In this document: piece after piece, positions 10,469 to 22,792 of the stretch
How positions within the stretch are numbered: the stretch's first letter is position 1
Layout: each line of letters starts with the position of its first letter
Assembly (NCBI GenBank): GCA_001600635.1
Contig: BCKL01000007.1
Coordinates: forward strand, 20,363 to 84,362
Source of the DNA: Leucosporidium creatinivorum
Lineage: Eukaryota > Basidiomycota > Microbotryomycetes > Leucosporidiales > Leucosporidiaceae
Direction of reading: 5' to 3'
Length of the DNA: 64,000 bases
Made by a program: the position numbers and the translations under genes
Notes under the pieces: generated by a model
What the model was told of the DNA's origin: nothing
The model's input: only the letters and a program-made list of their open reading frames with translations
Database searches by the model: none

Positions 10469-11128
10469 TTAGGCCGAAGCGACGGACTCGGTCTCGTCGG
10501 CGGAAGAAGCGGACGAGTTGGAGCCGACCGAGGTGGAGAGCTGCAGGGTGGTAGAGTGGTTAGCAGGGATTGAACGAGGCGAAGAACAACTACATACCTT
10601 GGCCATGCCGAGTTCGCTGGCGGTGGCCGAACCGCGCGCAGCTCCTCCGCTGGCGACAATGTCGATGCCTGCGAGCAGTCGGGAACCGGTTCAGCGGCGC
10701 TCTACTCAGCCTCAAGCATCTGTAGCTTACCCTCAGAGATCTCCTGCACGAGTAGAAGAGCAAAGAAGGTCAGCGCTGCTCCGTCGCCGTCACCCCCGCT
10801 TCGAAACGGCTTCCAGTCCCTCGCGCTATCAACCTACATCGTGGAAGCTACCCCAGTTGGAATGTCCGTTTCCCTGCTTCTTGATGATAGGCATTCCTGC
10901 ACCATTACAGACCCACGTCAGCTCTCAGCCCTCTAGCTCTTCGCTCGCCTTCCCCGCACAACCCAACGCCATCCTCACACGACTCACCTTGCGCCTTGGA
11001 CTTCATGTGAGTCGAGGGCTCGACCTTGTGCCTAATGGAGCGAGTCCTGTACAGCGTTAGACGGGGTGGAAGACGTTAGAAGCCGAGCTGAGCGACGTGG
11101 AACGCGAGGGAGAGATCAAGACGAACAT
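10469..11128 (-). CDS. Small STF2-like protein with KKxGxGxxNWG motif
   Basis: Five coding exons give a protein of about 91 residues: MTRSIRHKVEPSTHMKSKAQ, then MPIIKKQGNGHSNWGSFHD, then an acidic and Ser/Ala-rich tail ending DETESVASA and TAA at 10471-10469. The KK-x-G-x-G-x-x-NWG core resembles fungal Stf2-type proteins, described in yeast as ATP-synthase-associated or desiccation-tolerance factors. That link rests on a short motif. The start codon appears split AT|G, with AT at 11128-11127, G at 11046 and an 80-nt intron (donor GTTCGT, branch CTAAC). One coding exon is only 13 nt (10731-10743). An intron in the 5' leader is also likely. Confidence 0.65.
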
Positions 11129-11434
11129 GGTGTGTGGGGGTGAGGTTGAAGTGGGTGTGCTGTAAGGTGAGTGCGAGTGTAAGCAGGAGTGGCCTGCACG
11201 TCGATCAGAAGCAGCAAACTCACTTGTAGCGGGTATGAGTTGAGCGTCGAAACGACTTGGAAGGAGGCAGGAGTCGCTCAACGACTTCGAAGGTCTCGCC
11301 ATGGCCGAGTGCTCGCTCGTGACCCTGCATGTACTCTCAGCTTTCGCTTCTCGCTCCAACTCTCAGTAACGCACAGAAAAACACTGATTCACTACAGAAA
11401 AGCAAGCACAAGCTATCAAGCATCTCGACCGAAT
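11129..11434. other. Upstream region of the STF2-like gene
   Basis: It probably carries the 5' leader of the STF2-like gene, with a leader intron near 11177-11224, and the 3' end of the Myb gene. Nothing else is seen. Confidence 0.5.
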
Positions 11435-14097
11435 TTAATCGCTCTCCTCGTCCTCCGAGCTGCTCTCGTCGTCGTCCGAGTCCTCGATGAACTGAGCGCT
11501 CTTGTACGACTTCTCCCGTCCTTTCACTTCATCTCCCCACTCCTCGGGCTTGCGCGCCTTGGACGACGAGCCTCGGACGGGATGGCACTTTAGCAAATGG
11601 GCGACGACCTCTGCGAGCGGGTGAGGGAGAAGGAGAGGGATCAGCTTTCGTCCTCGGAACAAAGCAAAGAGAGAAGAGAGAAGCCTCACCAGCATGGGTA
11701 CTCTCCTCGCTATCCTCAATGCCGAGCTCCTTCTCCGTGTTCATCCTCAACCTTCTCCAGCGGTCGCGAAGGTTCTTGGACCCGTGGCGCTGCATGACGG
11801 CGTCTCCAACGTCCTCCCAGTCGATCTCGCTGACATCCTTGACCTTGAGAGCGGCGACACTGGCGACGAGTGAACAGGGAGCGAGTCAGCGAGCCGTTCG
11901 CCGAGAGGGAGCCGAGCGAGAGAACCTACACGTGAATGAGAGTCGAGCGATCCGCCCTACTCCAGCGACGAATGGATTTGGGCTTCTTGTCATCCGCTTC
12001 CGATCCAGAATGACCGAGGATGGCCTCGGCGGGAGCGAGCGAATCGCGCCTGCGACGAGAGCGAAAGGGTCAGCTCCGGCGGCTCGAGGAAGGGCTGAAA
12101 GACGAAAGCTCACCATTTGATCCTGCACTGCGTCGCGGTCCTCCCATCCATCAACTTCTCCATCACCTTCCAATTGTTCCCATGCACCTTGACCAATCCC
12201 CTCAACTTCTCCTTCTCGGCCAGCTCCCACTTGCCCTTCTTCCTCTTGCCCGCCACCGCCGGCTTCACATGCTTCGTAAAGCGATCCCTGCAATCCGTGG
12301 GGTTCCTTCCCACATCCGCACTGATCTTCGTCCACGCCGTCCCATGCTCCTTCACCGCCGTCTCGAGCGCCGTATCCTCCGAAGGCGTCCAAGGTCCGCC
12401 CTTGACATGCGGATCATGCCCCCTCTTGACGTGGTTGTAGACGGCGAGAACGGGGCGACCGCCTCCCACGGCCATGGCTACGGTGGGCCAGAGGTCGTTG
12501 CCGACTTGGTCGTCGTCGACCTTGGTGTGGCCCTTGCGGTCGCGAAGGATGCACTCCTTGAGCTCGGCGTGCGTGAGATGGTGGGTCTGGCGGTAGTCCT
12601 CGAGCGTGTCGTCGATGATCTTGTCCTCGGCGAGGGTGAACTTGCCTTGACGGTACTTGAAGTCTGGCGAGGTTAGCGAAAGTCAGCTTCTGAACTCGGG
12701 AGTTGTTGCAGGCTGAAGAAACAGGTAGGCGGAAACTCACTGTGCTCGGTGGCAATTTCCTTGATCTTCTTGAGCGGCATCCAACGGCTACTGATGGCCA
12801 TCGCGACGTCGTCCCTGCAGAGCTTCTTGAACGCCTCGTTGTCGATCTCGTCGTCCTCGGTCGCCTTGCCCTTGCCCTTGGACTTGAACACACTCTTCTC
12901 CTTGCCTTTGCCCTTGTCCTTGCTCTTGTTCTTGTCGGCGGCGGTACCCTTGCTCGTCGAGGCCTTGGGGGCGAGGTCGGCCTCCTTGCTAGCGGCGAGG
13001 AAGGCGGGCTTGCGAGGTGGGCCCTGAGCAGCGGCGAAGATGGCGTCGACATCCTCCTCGACGAACGACGTCCTTCGGGCGGGCTGAGCGAGCTTCGAGG
13101 TGGAAGCTTTGGGCGTCTGAGGCTCGACCGACTCGGCGGCCTTGCGAGCTGCAGCCTCGGCCTTGAGACGCCTACGCTCCTTGCGCGCTTTCTTCTCGGC
13201 CTTGCGAGCTTTACGAGCGGCAGGCGACTCGGCGGCTGGAGCGGGCGAAGAGGGTTGAGCGTCGGCGGTGGGAAGGGGTTCGGCGGCGGGGGTCTGCGAC
13301 GGGCGAGATGTTATCTGCCAGGCAATCAGAGCACGCGGAAGTGAGCATAGCTACTCACCTTCTCTGCAGCATGCTTCTTGGCCTTCTTCGACTTCTTAGG
13401 CGAAGGCTCTTCGGCGTCGGTCGTCGCAGCAGCTGCGCCGGCCTCGACTTCGACAGCAGTAGCATCAGAGCGTCGCTTCTCACACTTCCTCTTCTTGCGT
13501 TCCTCGACCGTCTCGGTGGTAGTGGTGGCCGGGACTGCCATGAGCTCGTTCTGGCGAGGGGAACGAGCGAGAGAAGTCAGCTTAGAGCACTCAGCGGGCT
13601 ACAAGAGAGCAGACGTACCTGCTCAGCATGCTTCTGCTGCTTCTTCCTCTTCTTAGGGCTCGATTCGGCTACAGCGGGCTCCTCGACCGGCGCGGCGGCG
13701 ACCTGAGCAGCGACGGCTGTCTTCTTGCGCTTCTGAGAGGGAGCAGCGGGCGTTTGAGATGGTACAAGGAGGTTTTGGATGTCGGCGTCGACCTATGGAG
13801 CAGCACACAGAGCGTCGAGTCAGCTAGAGCGCTCGCTGAACTCGACAAACAACAGCCGGGGGGTGCGAGCGTGCCCGTATGTAGCTTGGTAAGAGATAAA
13901 CGTACATCAGCGCGCTTCCTCTTCTTCTTCTTCTGCTTCTGCTCGATCGGCTCCCCGCCCTCCTCCTCCTGCCGTTGCGCCTCTGCTAGTCGAGCTGCTT
14001 TACGCTCCTTCTTGCGAGCCTTCTTGGCCAGTCGCTCGGCCTTGGATAGCATGGGAGAGCCTGATGATGCTTTGTGCGAGGTGTCCGACTTGACCAT
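11435..14097 (-). CDS. Myb-domain DNA-binding protein, TTF-I/Reb1-like
   Basis: Probable RNA polymerase I termination or related nuclear factor. Exon 1 starts MVKSDTSHKASSG and is followed by a long Lys/Arg-rich region with repeated nuclear-localisation-like clusters (KQKKKKRKR, SPKKRKKQQK, SPKKSKKAKK). The second half carries Myb repeats: GPWTPSEDTALETAV...W, GKWELAEKEKLRGLV...NNW, and IRRWSRADRSTLIHV ending in LRDRWRRLR. A region before them (YRQTHHLTHAELKECIL) resembles the helical segment seen in TTF-I/Reb1 proteins. The C-terminus is acidic (DSDDDESSSEDEE), with TAA at 11437-11435. About eight exons are joined by short CTGAC introns. The domain order fits Reb1/TTF-I; other Myb factors cannot be excluded. 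Confidence 0.75.
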
Positions 14098-14588
14098 GTC
14101 GACGAGGTGAGATGAGCAAGAGTTGTCAAGAGGAGATGGGCGAGAGGCTGGCAGCTCAGCGCGCGCTTTGTTCGGGGCAAAGAAGGCTGGAGAGTTTCGA
14201 AAGCGGCTGAGAGCAAGCAAAGGATGTGAGTATACATTCATCACGGTATAGAGATCAGCTTACAAAGCTACCGCGATGTCTCTGACTCGCGCTAGCCGGC
14301 CGGGCTCGGCGTTGAGAGGGCCGGGTGAAAGCTCGCCGAGAGCGAAAGGGAGGCTCTGTGTCACATACAGTTGACCTGGCTTCGTCACAGCCTTTCGAAT
14401 CCGTACTCGCTAAGGTATGCGAAAGACCAGGACTCATCCCAAAGAGCTGCAACAGCGCCCTTCTCGTTCGCCGAGCTTCAGAGCGGCATGCGAGCTGCTC
14501 TGCAATGAGAGATGCGCTCCGGGTGTCCAAAGGGTGACAGCAGAGCAAAGTATAAACCCTCTTAATTCTATCTAAGCTCCATCCGCCT
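14098..14588. other. Intergenic region, Myb gene and flavin-reductase-like gene
   Basis: It contains the promoter of the Myb gene and the 3' flank of the next minus-strand gene. No gene or RNA was recognised. Confidence 0.5.
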
Positions 14589-15722
14589 CTACTTCTCCTC
14601 CACCAATGCCTTCTCCTCGGCAGTCAAGGCCGAGTAGAATGGCCGGGGCAGCTCGTAGCCTGAAGTGACACGACCGAAGGTGATGCCTCCCATCCGCACG
14701 ACGTTCTTCAGCACCTTCTGGTCGCAGGTGGTCATCTCGGCGTCCATGGCATCCTCGCGGATCTGCGGAAGAAGCGAAGGCGTGAGCTCGGCGATTGGGA
14801 AAGCGACCCCGGCTGGCGGCCATCAGAGGCGTGACAGAAGAGCATGAGAGGCTCACATGGAACATGACACCCTCAAGCACAGCGTAACCTCCAGTCTGCT
14901 GTCCCTCCGTATTGTTGAGCAGCTTGTACTCCATCAATTTGCACTCGACGGCGAACAACGACTCGCCGACCCTTGGGGGCTTCACGACAGCCGAGTCGGT
15001 CTTGGTGAGGCCAGTGAGGGCCCACTCGCTAACCTCGGCGGGAGCGTCGATGCATGACATGTTGGCCGCCTCGACAAAGTCCTCCGAGATCATGTTGATG
15101 ACCACCTCGCCCGTCTCGATAATGTTGCGGAAGCTGGAGAGATCAGGTCAGCTTTGGGATGATACAAGCGGTCTGCTCGTGAACAGATAACCGACTCACG
15201 TGTCCTTGATCTTGGGGGAGAAGCCGATAATCATCGTGGGAGGGTCGTGGTTGACGAAGGTGGTGTAGGAGAAGGGCGAGAGGTTGCTCTTGCCATCCTT
15301 GCTGATGGTAGAAGCGAAAGCGACAGGCCGGGGACCGTAGCCGCTGATCTGTAGAGCTGAAAGCCATCAGCTCGGCGCTCGGCGCTGCCCATTTTCGAGT
15401 CGAAGACCCACCATCAACGAGTAGTTGTCAATGGGATCCCTCTTCCTATCGTTAGGATCAAGTTGGACCATCTTGGCGGACTTGGGTGCAGGCGTTGAGG
15501 CTCCTCCTCCTACTTTCCACTCGGGGTTGCTGCAAAACGAACGAAAGCACCGTCAGCAGAAGCCATACGGAGAGGTGACTAGCTTCGTACTCACGGAGTC
15601 TTAGTGTAGTGCCACTCCAAGCTCGGATCAAAGTCAGGACGCTCAGCCTCAACGTCCTTGAAGGGGCGGAAGGAAGGCATGGGTCGCCTGTAGCGAGGTT
15701 CCTGAGCAGTAGGGACGGTCAT
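14589..15722 (-). CDS. Flavin-reductase-like FMN-binding split-barrel protein
   Basis: Five exons encode about 265 residues. The protein starts MTVPTAQEPRYRRPMPSFRP. The fold signature is clear: ISGYGPRPVAFASTIS, GKSNLSPFSYTTFVNHDPP, FSPKIKDT, then FRNIIETGEVVINMIS and the AAEVSEW-type segment (here APAEVSEWALTGLTKTDS). These are typical of the flavin-reductase-like domain (PF01613), where FMN sits against the first strands. The end is GYELPRPFYSALTAEEKAL with TAG at 14591-14589. The physiological substrate is unknown; members of this family in fungi are mostly uncharacterised. The start is the first ATG in a clean exon with a GTGAG donor. Confidence 0.85.
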
Positions 15723-16112
15723 GATATGCTGTGGTGGTATGAAACGAGACGAGGAAGCGGTAGGAAGCCAAGGAGGGAGAGCAGCGGAAGAAGAAAGTGC
15801 GCCGGCTGGAGGAACTCCGACTTCCTAGTGGGGCCCAGAAAGCCGGGCGAGGTGGGGAGGAGAGGGGTGTAGTGAAGTAGACTGTGCACTCGAAGGCAAG
15901 ACAAGCAAGTCGAGTAACGAAGCGAAGGAAGCAAGAGAGTGAAAGTGCTCCCGTTGACTCCTCTCTCTTCCCTTTCGCCGAGCTCCGAGCTACTTCGCCT
16001 TGCGAGCGTTAGAGCTTAGGTGAAGACGGGGCAAAGACAAATAGACACGTTATCAACAAAGATTATAGAACTACACAGCGAGAGCCATTAAGTAGAGGAG
16101 CCAGGCCGCGAC
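15723..16112. other. Intergenic region
   Basis: Promoter of the flavin-reductase-like gene and 3' flank of the IQ-motif gene. No further feature was recognised. Confidence 0.5.
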
Positions 16113-18961
16113 TCAATCCAGGTGGAAGCCACGCTCGAACGCCCTCTGAATGAGAGCGACACCACGATCATCCCTCTCCTTCTCCGTCATCTCCTCGACA
16201 CTCTTGCCATCCCCGGGCAGCGGCTTATCCAAGCTGCTGTTGCTCTTCCTTCCCGACTTCTCGACCTCCTCCTTCTCGGCCTGGTCGTTGTCTCCCGCCG
16301 TCGGCTGGTAAGCGTCGGCGTGCTCCTCGTGCTTCTCCTTGACCATCTTCTTGTCCTTCTCGTCCTTCTCGAGCTTCTCCTCCTCGGGCGACTTGGTCTC
16401 GCCTTTGCTGAAGACGCCCTTGACCTTGTCGATGAAGGCCTTACGCTTCTTCTGAGCTGCACCGTACTTCTCGATGCCGCGGATGGTGAGGACCTGTTCG
16501 GTGGGAAGGGCGTTAGTGCTGTAGCTCGGGCAAGTAACTCATGGGAGCCAGGCGGAGCAAGCCGAGTTTAGCTGCGCCGAGCCGAAGCGTGTACGACGAG
16601 ACTCACCGACTTGGAGATGGAGACGCTGTGAGATGAGTGGAAGAGATCAGCATGCGGGCTCTAGACGCCTCGCTCGGCAACGTCACTCACGAGCCCATGT
16701 CGACCTTGCGCTCCTCCAGCGACCTAACGAAGGCCTTGAAGTGCATCGTTCCAGCGCGGTAGTGACCCGAGAGCGGCGAGAGCGAGGTAAGCTTGCCCTT
16801 GTCCACCTGCATATCCGAGTTGAGAAAGTCAGCGAAGGAGCAAGGTAAGACCAGGCGAGGAAGCTCACCTTGATGAGGCCAGCGGCAGTGACTCGAGCGC
16901 CGTAGAGGAAGGACGAGTGCTGGAAGCCTCCCGTCTTCTTGATGCCGACGTAGAGGTTGCCCTTTTCGATCGAGGAGAGGGTAAGCGAGCGTCGAGAAGC
17001 CAGCCCGAGACGACCGAGCTCACGTTCATGTCGCAGACGAAGAGCCATCTGTATAGCCCAGAATGAGAAATGTAAGTCGTCGGGAGGAATGCTCTACAAT
17101 GGTAGAGAGGTCAACTTGCGTGTTGTTGTTGATGGTATTGCGCAGAGCGCGATCCATCACAACGCGAGGCGAGGCATAGTACCTCATGCGAGCCTTGAAC
17201 TGCGAAACGCCCTTGCCGTCGCCTTTGGTGCCGCCCTGCGAGCAAGGAAGGGACAGAAATGGATCGGAGAAGGTGTTGCGGTGGAGTGGTAGAGGGCAGT
17301 GAGGGGGAGGGGAGACGAGGAGATGAGAAGAGATCAGCCAAGCTCCGTTATCGTCGCCGACGTGGGAAGACTGACCTTCTCCTTGTACTCGCCTACACCA
17401 CCCCTCATCGCATCTTCATCACTTGAACTCTCACTTGACGACGACGAGGTGATGTCTCCTCCCGCATCCCGGACCTTCTTCCTCTTCTCCTTCTCCTTGG
17501 CTTCCCTCTCCTGCACTTCCTCCTCCGTGCACTCGACGATGCCCTCGTTTGGTCCAGCGTCGCGATGGTATTTCGTCGTGTCGACCGCCTTGCCGTTCTT
17601 TGCCCAGACGAGGAGACCCTTGTCGTCGACCTTGACGCGGTAGTTCTGACGCTGCTCGGCGTTGAGGTAGGAGATCTGCTCCTTCTCGAGGCGGGAGCGA
17701 GGGCACTGCTCGAGGTCGAGATGCTTGCCGTCGCCTTCGTCGAGCCACTGTAGAGGAGTAGCAAAGGTCGGCAAGGCTCGGCGAGGCGTCGGCGTTTGGG
17801 TCGGCTATGAAAGCTCGAGAGAAGCATGTGCACCTACTTGGAAGAAGTTTTGGTCGGTGTCGGACTCGTTCCACGCCTTGTGGTACCACTGTGCGATGCC
17901 AAGAGCGCGTCAGAGGCGAGCTCGGTTGGGCGAAGGCTCGGCGCCTCACCTTGAGGTTGGTTCCGTAGCGATGCTTGTCGTCGACAATCTCGAGCCAGTA
18001 TCTGCGAGATAGTAGGACCGTTAGTTGAGATCTCGAGCCGCCTTCGCTAGGCGAATCGAGCTCACTGGTGCTCCATCTGCTTTGAGGCTTCTCGCTCCTC
18101 TTTGATCTGCTTGCGCTCCTTCTCGTTCTGTGGACGACATCGTAGAGTCAGTACAGCGATTCTACCGTGCGCGCAGTACCCCCTTGACGCCTTCCGTGGC
18201 CGACTGAGGCTCAAGAAAGCGGCTCGGCGAAGTCGACTCACCCTGCCAAACTTGTCCATCTCCTCCTCCTCGGTCAGCTCGGGACCCTTGTTGCTCTTGC
18301 CCTCGCTAATCTTCTGCGTGTAGATCTCGCCTCGTTTCCACCTCGAAGCTGTGATGTGAAAAGTGAGGGGAAGTCAGCTGACTGCGCTCGGCATTCGCCC
18401 TTGCCCCGTAGACGTCGGGAAGTAACGACAGAGCAGGACAAGGTGTAGAGCACGTGTGCGAGACTCACCCGAGTCGTTCACTCCAGCAGCTTGGTCCTTG
18501 CCCGCCGCCGAGAGCTTGCGAGCGCGCATCCCTTCGGTCCACCTGTCGCTCGACGTCAAGTTTCTGCCTTCTTTGCTCCTTCGCTGCTGGTAGGTCCTGT
18601 AAGAGAGCTACGAATCAGCGTCCCGTCAAGACCCTGCCCTAACCCCAGCTGAGCTGCCCCAGGGCCTCCCCCGCCGCTCGCTGTTGTTGAGCGAAAGATA
18701 GCAGCCTGCTCACGAGTACTGGCCCTGCAGGAGACGGGCAGCGCCATCTTCGCGCTCCTCTTGAGTCATAGCAGCGTTGTCCGTCTTGCCCGCCTCGCCA
18801 TCCTCTTCTCGTCGCTTCTGCTCAACTCGCTTCTCTACTTCGAGAGCGGCGCGGCGATCCTCTTCGATACTGGACGACCTGTAGTCGTAGACATCCTTCC
18901 TGGGTGTATGTGCAGCTTGTTCAGCGCTGGCTGGCGCTGCTGCTGGGTCGTTGTTGGACAT
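16113..18961 (-). CDS. IQ-motif-containing conserved fungal protein
   Basis: A protein of roughly 570 residues from about 12 exons. After a charged N-terminus (MSNNDPAAAPASAEQ) comes an IQ-like calmodulin-binding segment (AARLLQGQYSTYQQRRSKE, spanning an intron). A globular core follows with many aromatic residues: MEHQYWLEIVDDKHRYGTN, WYHKAWNESDTDQNFFQW, LDEGDGKHLDLEQCPRSRL. Then GGTKGDGKGVSQFKARMRYY, WLFVCDMNGNLYVGIKKTG and HYRAGTMHFKAFVRSLEER, and a Lys/Glu-rich C-terminus ending FERGFHLD. I recall similar fungal proteins annotated only as IQ calmodulin-binding; no function is claimed. One intron (17049-17119) has a GC donor (AC|GCAAGT), and one exon is about 19 nt. Confidence 0.75.
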
Positions 18962-19247
18962 GACGGGCACGAGGAGTGAAAGGACGGAAGAAGAGCCAGC
19001 AGGCGAGCGCCTAAGTTTAGCTGGCAGTCAGGTTGAGGTGACGACAGTCGCAGTGCAGAGCAGAAAGTCTCGAGAAGGTGTGCAAAAGCTGAGAGCTGGC
19101 GCCCCGCCGGTCCTGTAGGCGACCAACAGCTCGAGTTCGGTCTTTCCGCGCTCGCCCCCCCTTTCTCGGCTCAGTCCACGAAAAAGGACCGCTCCCCCTC
19201 GCGCTCAGACCGACATTCAACGCAAAAACAGCATCTGTATGACAACC

Positions 19248-22200
19248 TCAAGCCTTGGACAAGGCGCTCAAACTCTTCAAAAAGTCCCCTGGCGGCACAA
19301 TCTCGGTCGCTCCATAAGTGATCCTCCGACTGCTCGTCGTCGCCTGCGCTCCCGTCGAGCCCGCCGCCGGCTGTCCCCTCTGCGCATACTCGCCGAGGTT
19401 GGTGAACTCGACGTAGCTTCCTCCTCCCACGACAAAGACGATGGCCTCGGCGAACTGCTGCCTCTGGCGACCAGCGGGGGCGGGACGAGCGTTTCGGCCA
19501 GCTCGGGGGTCGAAGAGAAGGTAATCGTCCGTGTCTTGCAGGGCTTGGGTCGAGGCGGAGGAAGGGTCCATCAGAGCCTCGACGAGACGCGTGACGGGGA
19601 AGTCCTTGCGAGCGGGGAGGAAGTTTTTGACGCCCGAGATGAGGTTGTCGAGTCCCACGCCGCCGATGCCTCCGTCGCGGATGCGCTCGCCGAGCTGGTC
19701 AAGTGCAAAGATGATGGAAGAGTAGAGGGGGGGGGGGGGAATGAGATCGAGAAGAGAGATGGCGCAGGGGTTGGGCGGCGTGCGGGAGAGAGAGCGTGGG
19801 CCGGGGAGGAAGACGAGGAAAGAGAGCGACGTGAGGAAGGTCAGCAGGGCACTGCATCGACGATGAGGGAAGCAATAGAGGCTCACCCTGTTCGACAGCG
19901 AACTGAAACCCCTCATCAGGTCACCTCCAGCCGTTCCGCCGATGGCAGGTCCAGCAGGTGCAGCGCCGAGGTTCGACATGCGCATTACGTCCCTCAACCT
20001 GTCGGTGATAGAGTTCGGTCAGCATGAGGCTCGACGCAATGGAACAGGATAACATCTAAGGCCCCGCCTGTACCCGCAGATGAGACCTTTCGATGTCGCT
20101 GCGAGACGCCGCCGAGCGAGCGACCTCGAGCCGAACTCACTTCTTAGCAAACTCCCAAGCGCCCATATCCACTCCAGTCTCCCTCAGCGCGCGCTCATAC
20201 TCGGCCAAATCGTCCTTGGGAATGGCGTTGTCGGTGGCGGAGAAGTAGAAGCATAGCAGCAGGCGCAGCTTATCCTCGGGGTTCTCCTTCGTTGGGTCGC
20301 GCAAAGCTTCGAGGATGAGGGCTTTGGTCTGTGGGAGGGAAGTAGCGAGGTCAGCATGCGCTGTAACAGGCGCCGTGAGACGCCTCGAGTGCAGCCTGAT
20401 TTTCGATCTGCCCCGAGCCACTCGGCCTCGCTTATCGTCTGCCGGCCTCTACTCACCTGCTTCGTGATGCTCTCCTCCATCTGGAACAGCGTATCCAAGC
20501 CTCGACTCTTGATGCCCTGCAGCAGCGCCGTGGCGATGTTCATGTGCGTGTCGAGGGTGTGTTTCCGAGCGGTGAGCTCGGGGAGGGCGGTGATGGCGGC
20601 CTTGAGCGAGGCGGCGTTGGAGGAGAGGTCCCTGACAGGGTGGGAGCGAGTAGCGGAAGACGAGAGAGGCGTGAGCGGGAGCGAGGGAGCGACGGGAATG
20701 ACGGAGGAAGAGGAGATGGGGAAGGAGGCGAGCGAGAGGACGGGTCAGCTCCGCCTCTCGCGACTGGGGGCTAGCAATCAGCAACTCACATCTGCGACAA
20801 ATCACTGACATCCGCCACACCCGTCGTCCTCGTAATCTCACTCGTGTCGGCCTTATACTTGTTCAACTCGAGATCAATCTCCTCCGCCACGTTGGGGAAA
20901 GGGTTGGCGGCGTTCTTGGCCCAGAAGAAGTCCTTCGAGTCGAGGTCGTACATCTTCTTGGCCATGCGTCCGCCTTCGGGAGCCTCTACTGAGACGCGGT
21001 TGAGGCGCATGCCGAGAACGTCGTTGACGAGGGCTTGGTAGGTCCAGGAGTGGGAGATCATGGGTACGAGGTCGACGTTGCGGTCGAGGATGACGAGTAC
21101 TGTTGGGTGGTGGAGACGAGATGAGTATCGCCCGAGCGGTATCGAACGACCTGCGCCGAGCGCCGAAAACAACTCACGTGGTCGGCCAAAAGCTCCCTCT
21201 CCTGCAGCTCCGCTCGATGCTGAAAAAGCGTTGTTTCCTCCCCTGCTACTTGCCACGTGATCCCTCAGCCGAGCATCGAGCTTGCGAGCGACCATCTCGG
21301 CGGCGTTGCCTCGAGGCGCACGGATGAGCGGCAGCTGGCCTGTTCAGGTGGCATCGGAGAGAAGCGGCGAGTCAGCAAATGTACTCGACGACACGGCGAC
21401 TTGACCCACCCATAGTCACCAACACCGAGAAGAGACCCCTTGCAACTCGGTCGGTGACCTCCTCGATGTCGCTCTCGGAAGCTCGAGGGTCGTTGAGCTT
21501 CTCGTAGGTAGACTTGGAGGCGGAGGAATCGGCGATCGCGGGAGTGTTGGCGGCGGAGATGTTGGAGGAAGTGGGGGTGGAAAGGGAGGGGGCGAGCGAG
21601 AACATGGAGGGGGAAAGGACGAGGAAGTCGAGGTGCTGGTCGTATACCTGTGCGCGCGGAGTGATGATCAGCGAGTGCTCGATTCGGCGTAGCTACCTGG
21701 CGCTCAACAGCTCGCGGGCAGCGAAACTCACCTGCTCGACGCCCTCGACCGTCCCATCCTTCGCGATCGTCTCGGCAAACTCCTCCAACAGCCCTCGGCT
21801 CAGCGCGCTGGTAAAGTTGACGTAGGTGGAAGCGTAGAGGCCCTTCTGCAGGTCGAGCGCGATGCGACGGATGTTGGATTGGGTGGGCGCGACGAAGTAG
21901 ATGGCCGGGACGTCGGGCAGCGATGGTCGTTCGGCGTGCAGTTGCCTAGCGAGGGAGCGGGAGAAGTCAGCGATGTTCATTCAGCGCCGGGCTTTACAGC
22001 GTGAGCTCCACGGTAGCTGCGACAGAGCTGCACGCCGCCCGCCAACAACGCGTCGTCGTGGCAGCCCGTTAGCGCGCCTTTGTCGCGCTGGCTGGGCTGT
22101 GGCAGACCAGCCGGTTACTACCGTACCTCCGCATGGTCCCCTCGGCCCTGCTGCACCACATCTCGACCCTATCCGCCCGCTCCAACAGCGTCGAGACTCA

Positions 22201-22452
22201 CATATGCAACGTCACTCCCTGCTCCCTCAGATCCTGTACCCTAAGACTAGTAGCCATCACGTCCTGCGCCACCTTGTCCATGATGAGCACCTTCCATGTA
22301 GGGATAGTCACAGCGCCGGGTCCCGAGGCTCCAGCAGACGAGGAAGGGCGGCCACCGCTCGAAGGCGCGCTGGCGGGCGGTGGGGCGTTGAGCGATAGTA
22401 GCTGGGTGAGGGCTGCTACCTGGTAGTCCCGCAGAGTTTTGGGAGCCGACAT
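19248..22452 (-). CDS. SLY1: Sec1/Munc18-family protein Sly1 (ER-Golgi vesicle fusion)
   Basis: An SM protein that binds the syntaxin Sed5 and helps SNARE assembly at the Golgi and ER. The N-terminus [19 protein letters not shown] continues with [20 protein letters not shown], then [10 protein letters not shown] joined to [18 protein letters not shown] after a 256-nt intron. Other diagnostic stretches are [57 protein letters not shown] and the C-terminal [20 protein letters not shown]. About nine exons give some 700 residues, normal for Sly1. TGA lies at 19250-19248. The upstream neighbour on the same strand is YKT6, another part of the same fusion machinery. Confidence 0.93.
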
Positions 22453-22792
22453 GTTGACTGGTGGGAGACGAGGCGAGAAGCGACGATTAGTGGGAGAGGG
22501 AGAGCGCTGCGCTGCGTCTCGGGGCGCTTCAGATGGGCCATCAACCTGGTGGGCCGAGAGGTAGCAGATCGGTTGCAGGAGTTCTACACCAGCATTAGGA
22601 CTAGCTTTGCTGGTCAGGACGAGCCGTTCTGCGCCATCCCGAGCTGGTCTATCTTGCGCCGGGCTCGCTGGGCTGGCCTCGCTGCTCGATCCTCTTGAGG
22701 AGTACAATTACGAGGGGGTAATAAGGTGAAAAGACGAGCCCGTAGGAGAAGAATGTATCAAATGCGAAGGGGAGCGGGCGGCCTCGGCCACT
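22453..22792. other. SLY1-YKT6 intergenic region
   Basis: A 340-bp gap between two co-oriented trafficking genes; it must hold the YKT6 3' end and the SLY1 promoter. No gene was seen. Confidence 0.55.

Noticed and set aside
10545-10600. tRNA-like words (AGTGGTTAGC and GTTCAATCC on opposite strands)
   Set aside because: They lie inside an intron of the STF2-like gene and cannot form a cloverleaf with A and B boxes on one strand in the right spacing.
19728-19740. Poly-G tract as a possible quadruplex or phase-variable site
   Set aside because: A single G run inside a SLY1 intron; no adjacent G runs in quadruplex spacing and no coding effect.
19239-20027. 262-codon plus-strand frame
   Set aside because: Antisense to the last SLY1 exons; no domain.
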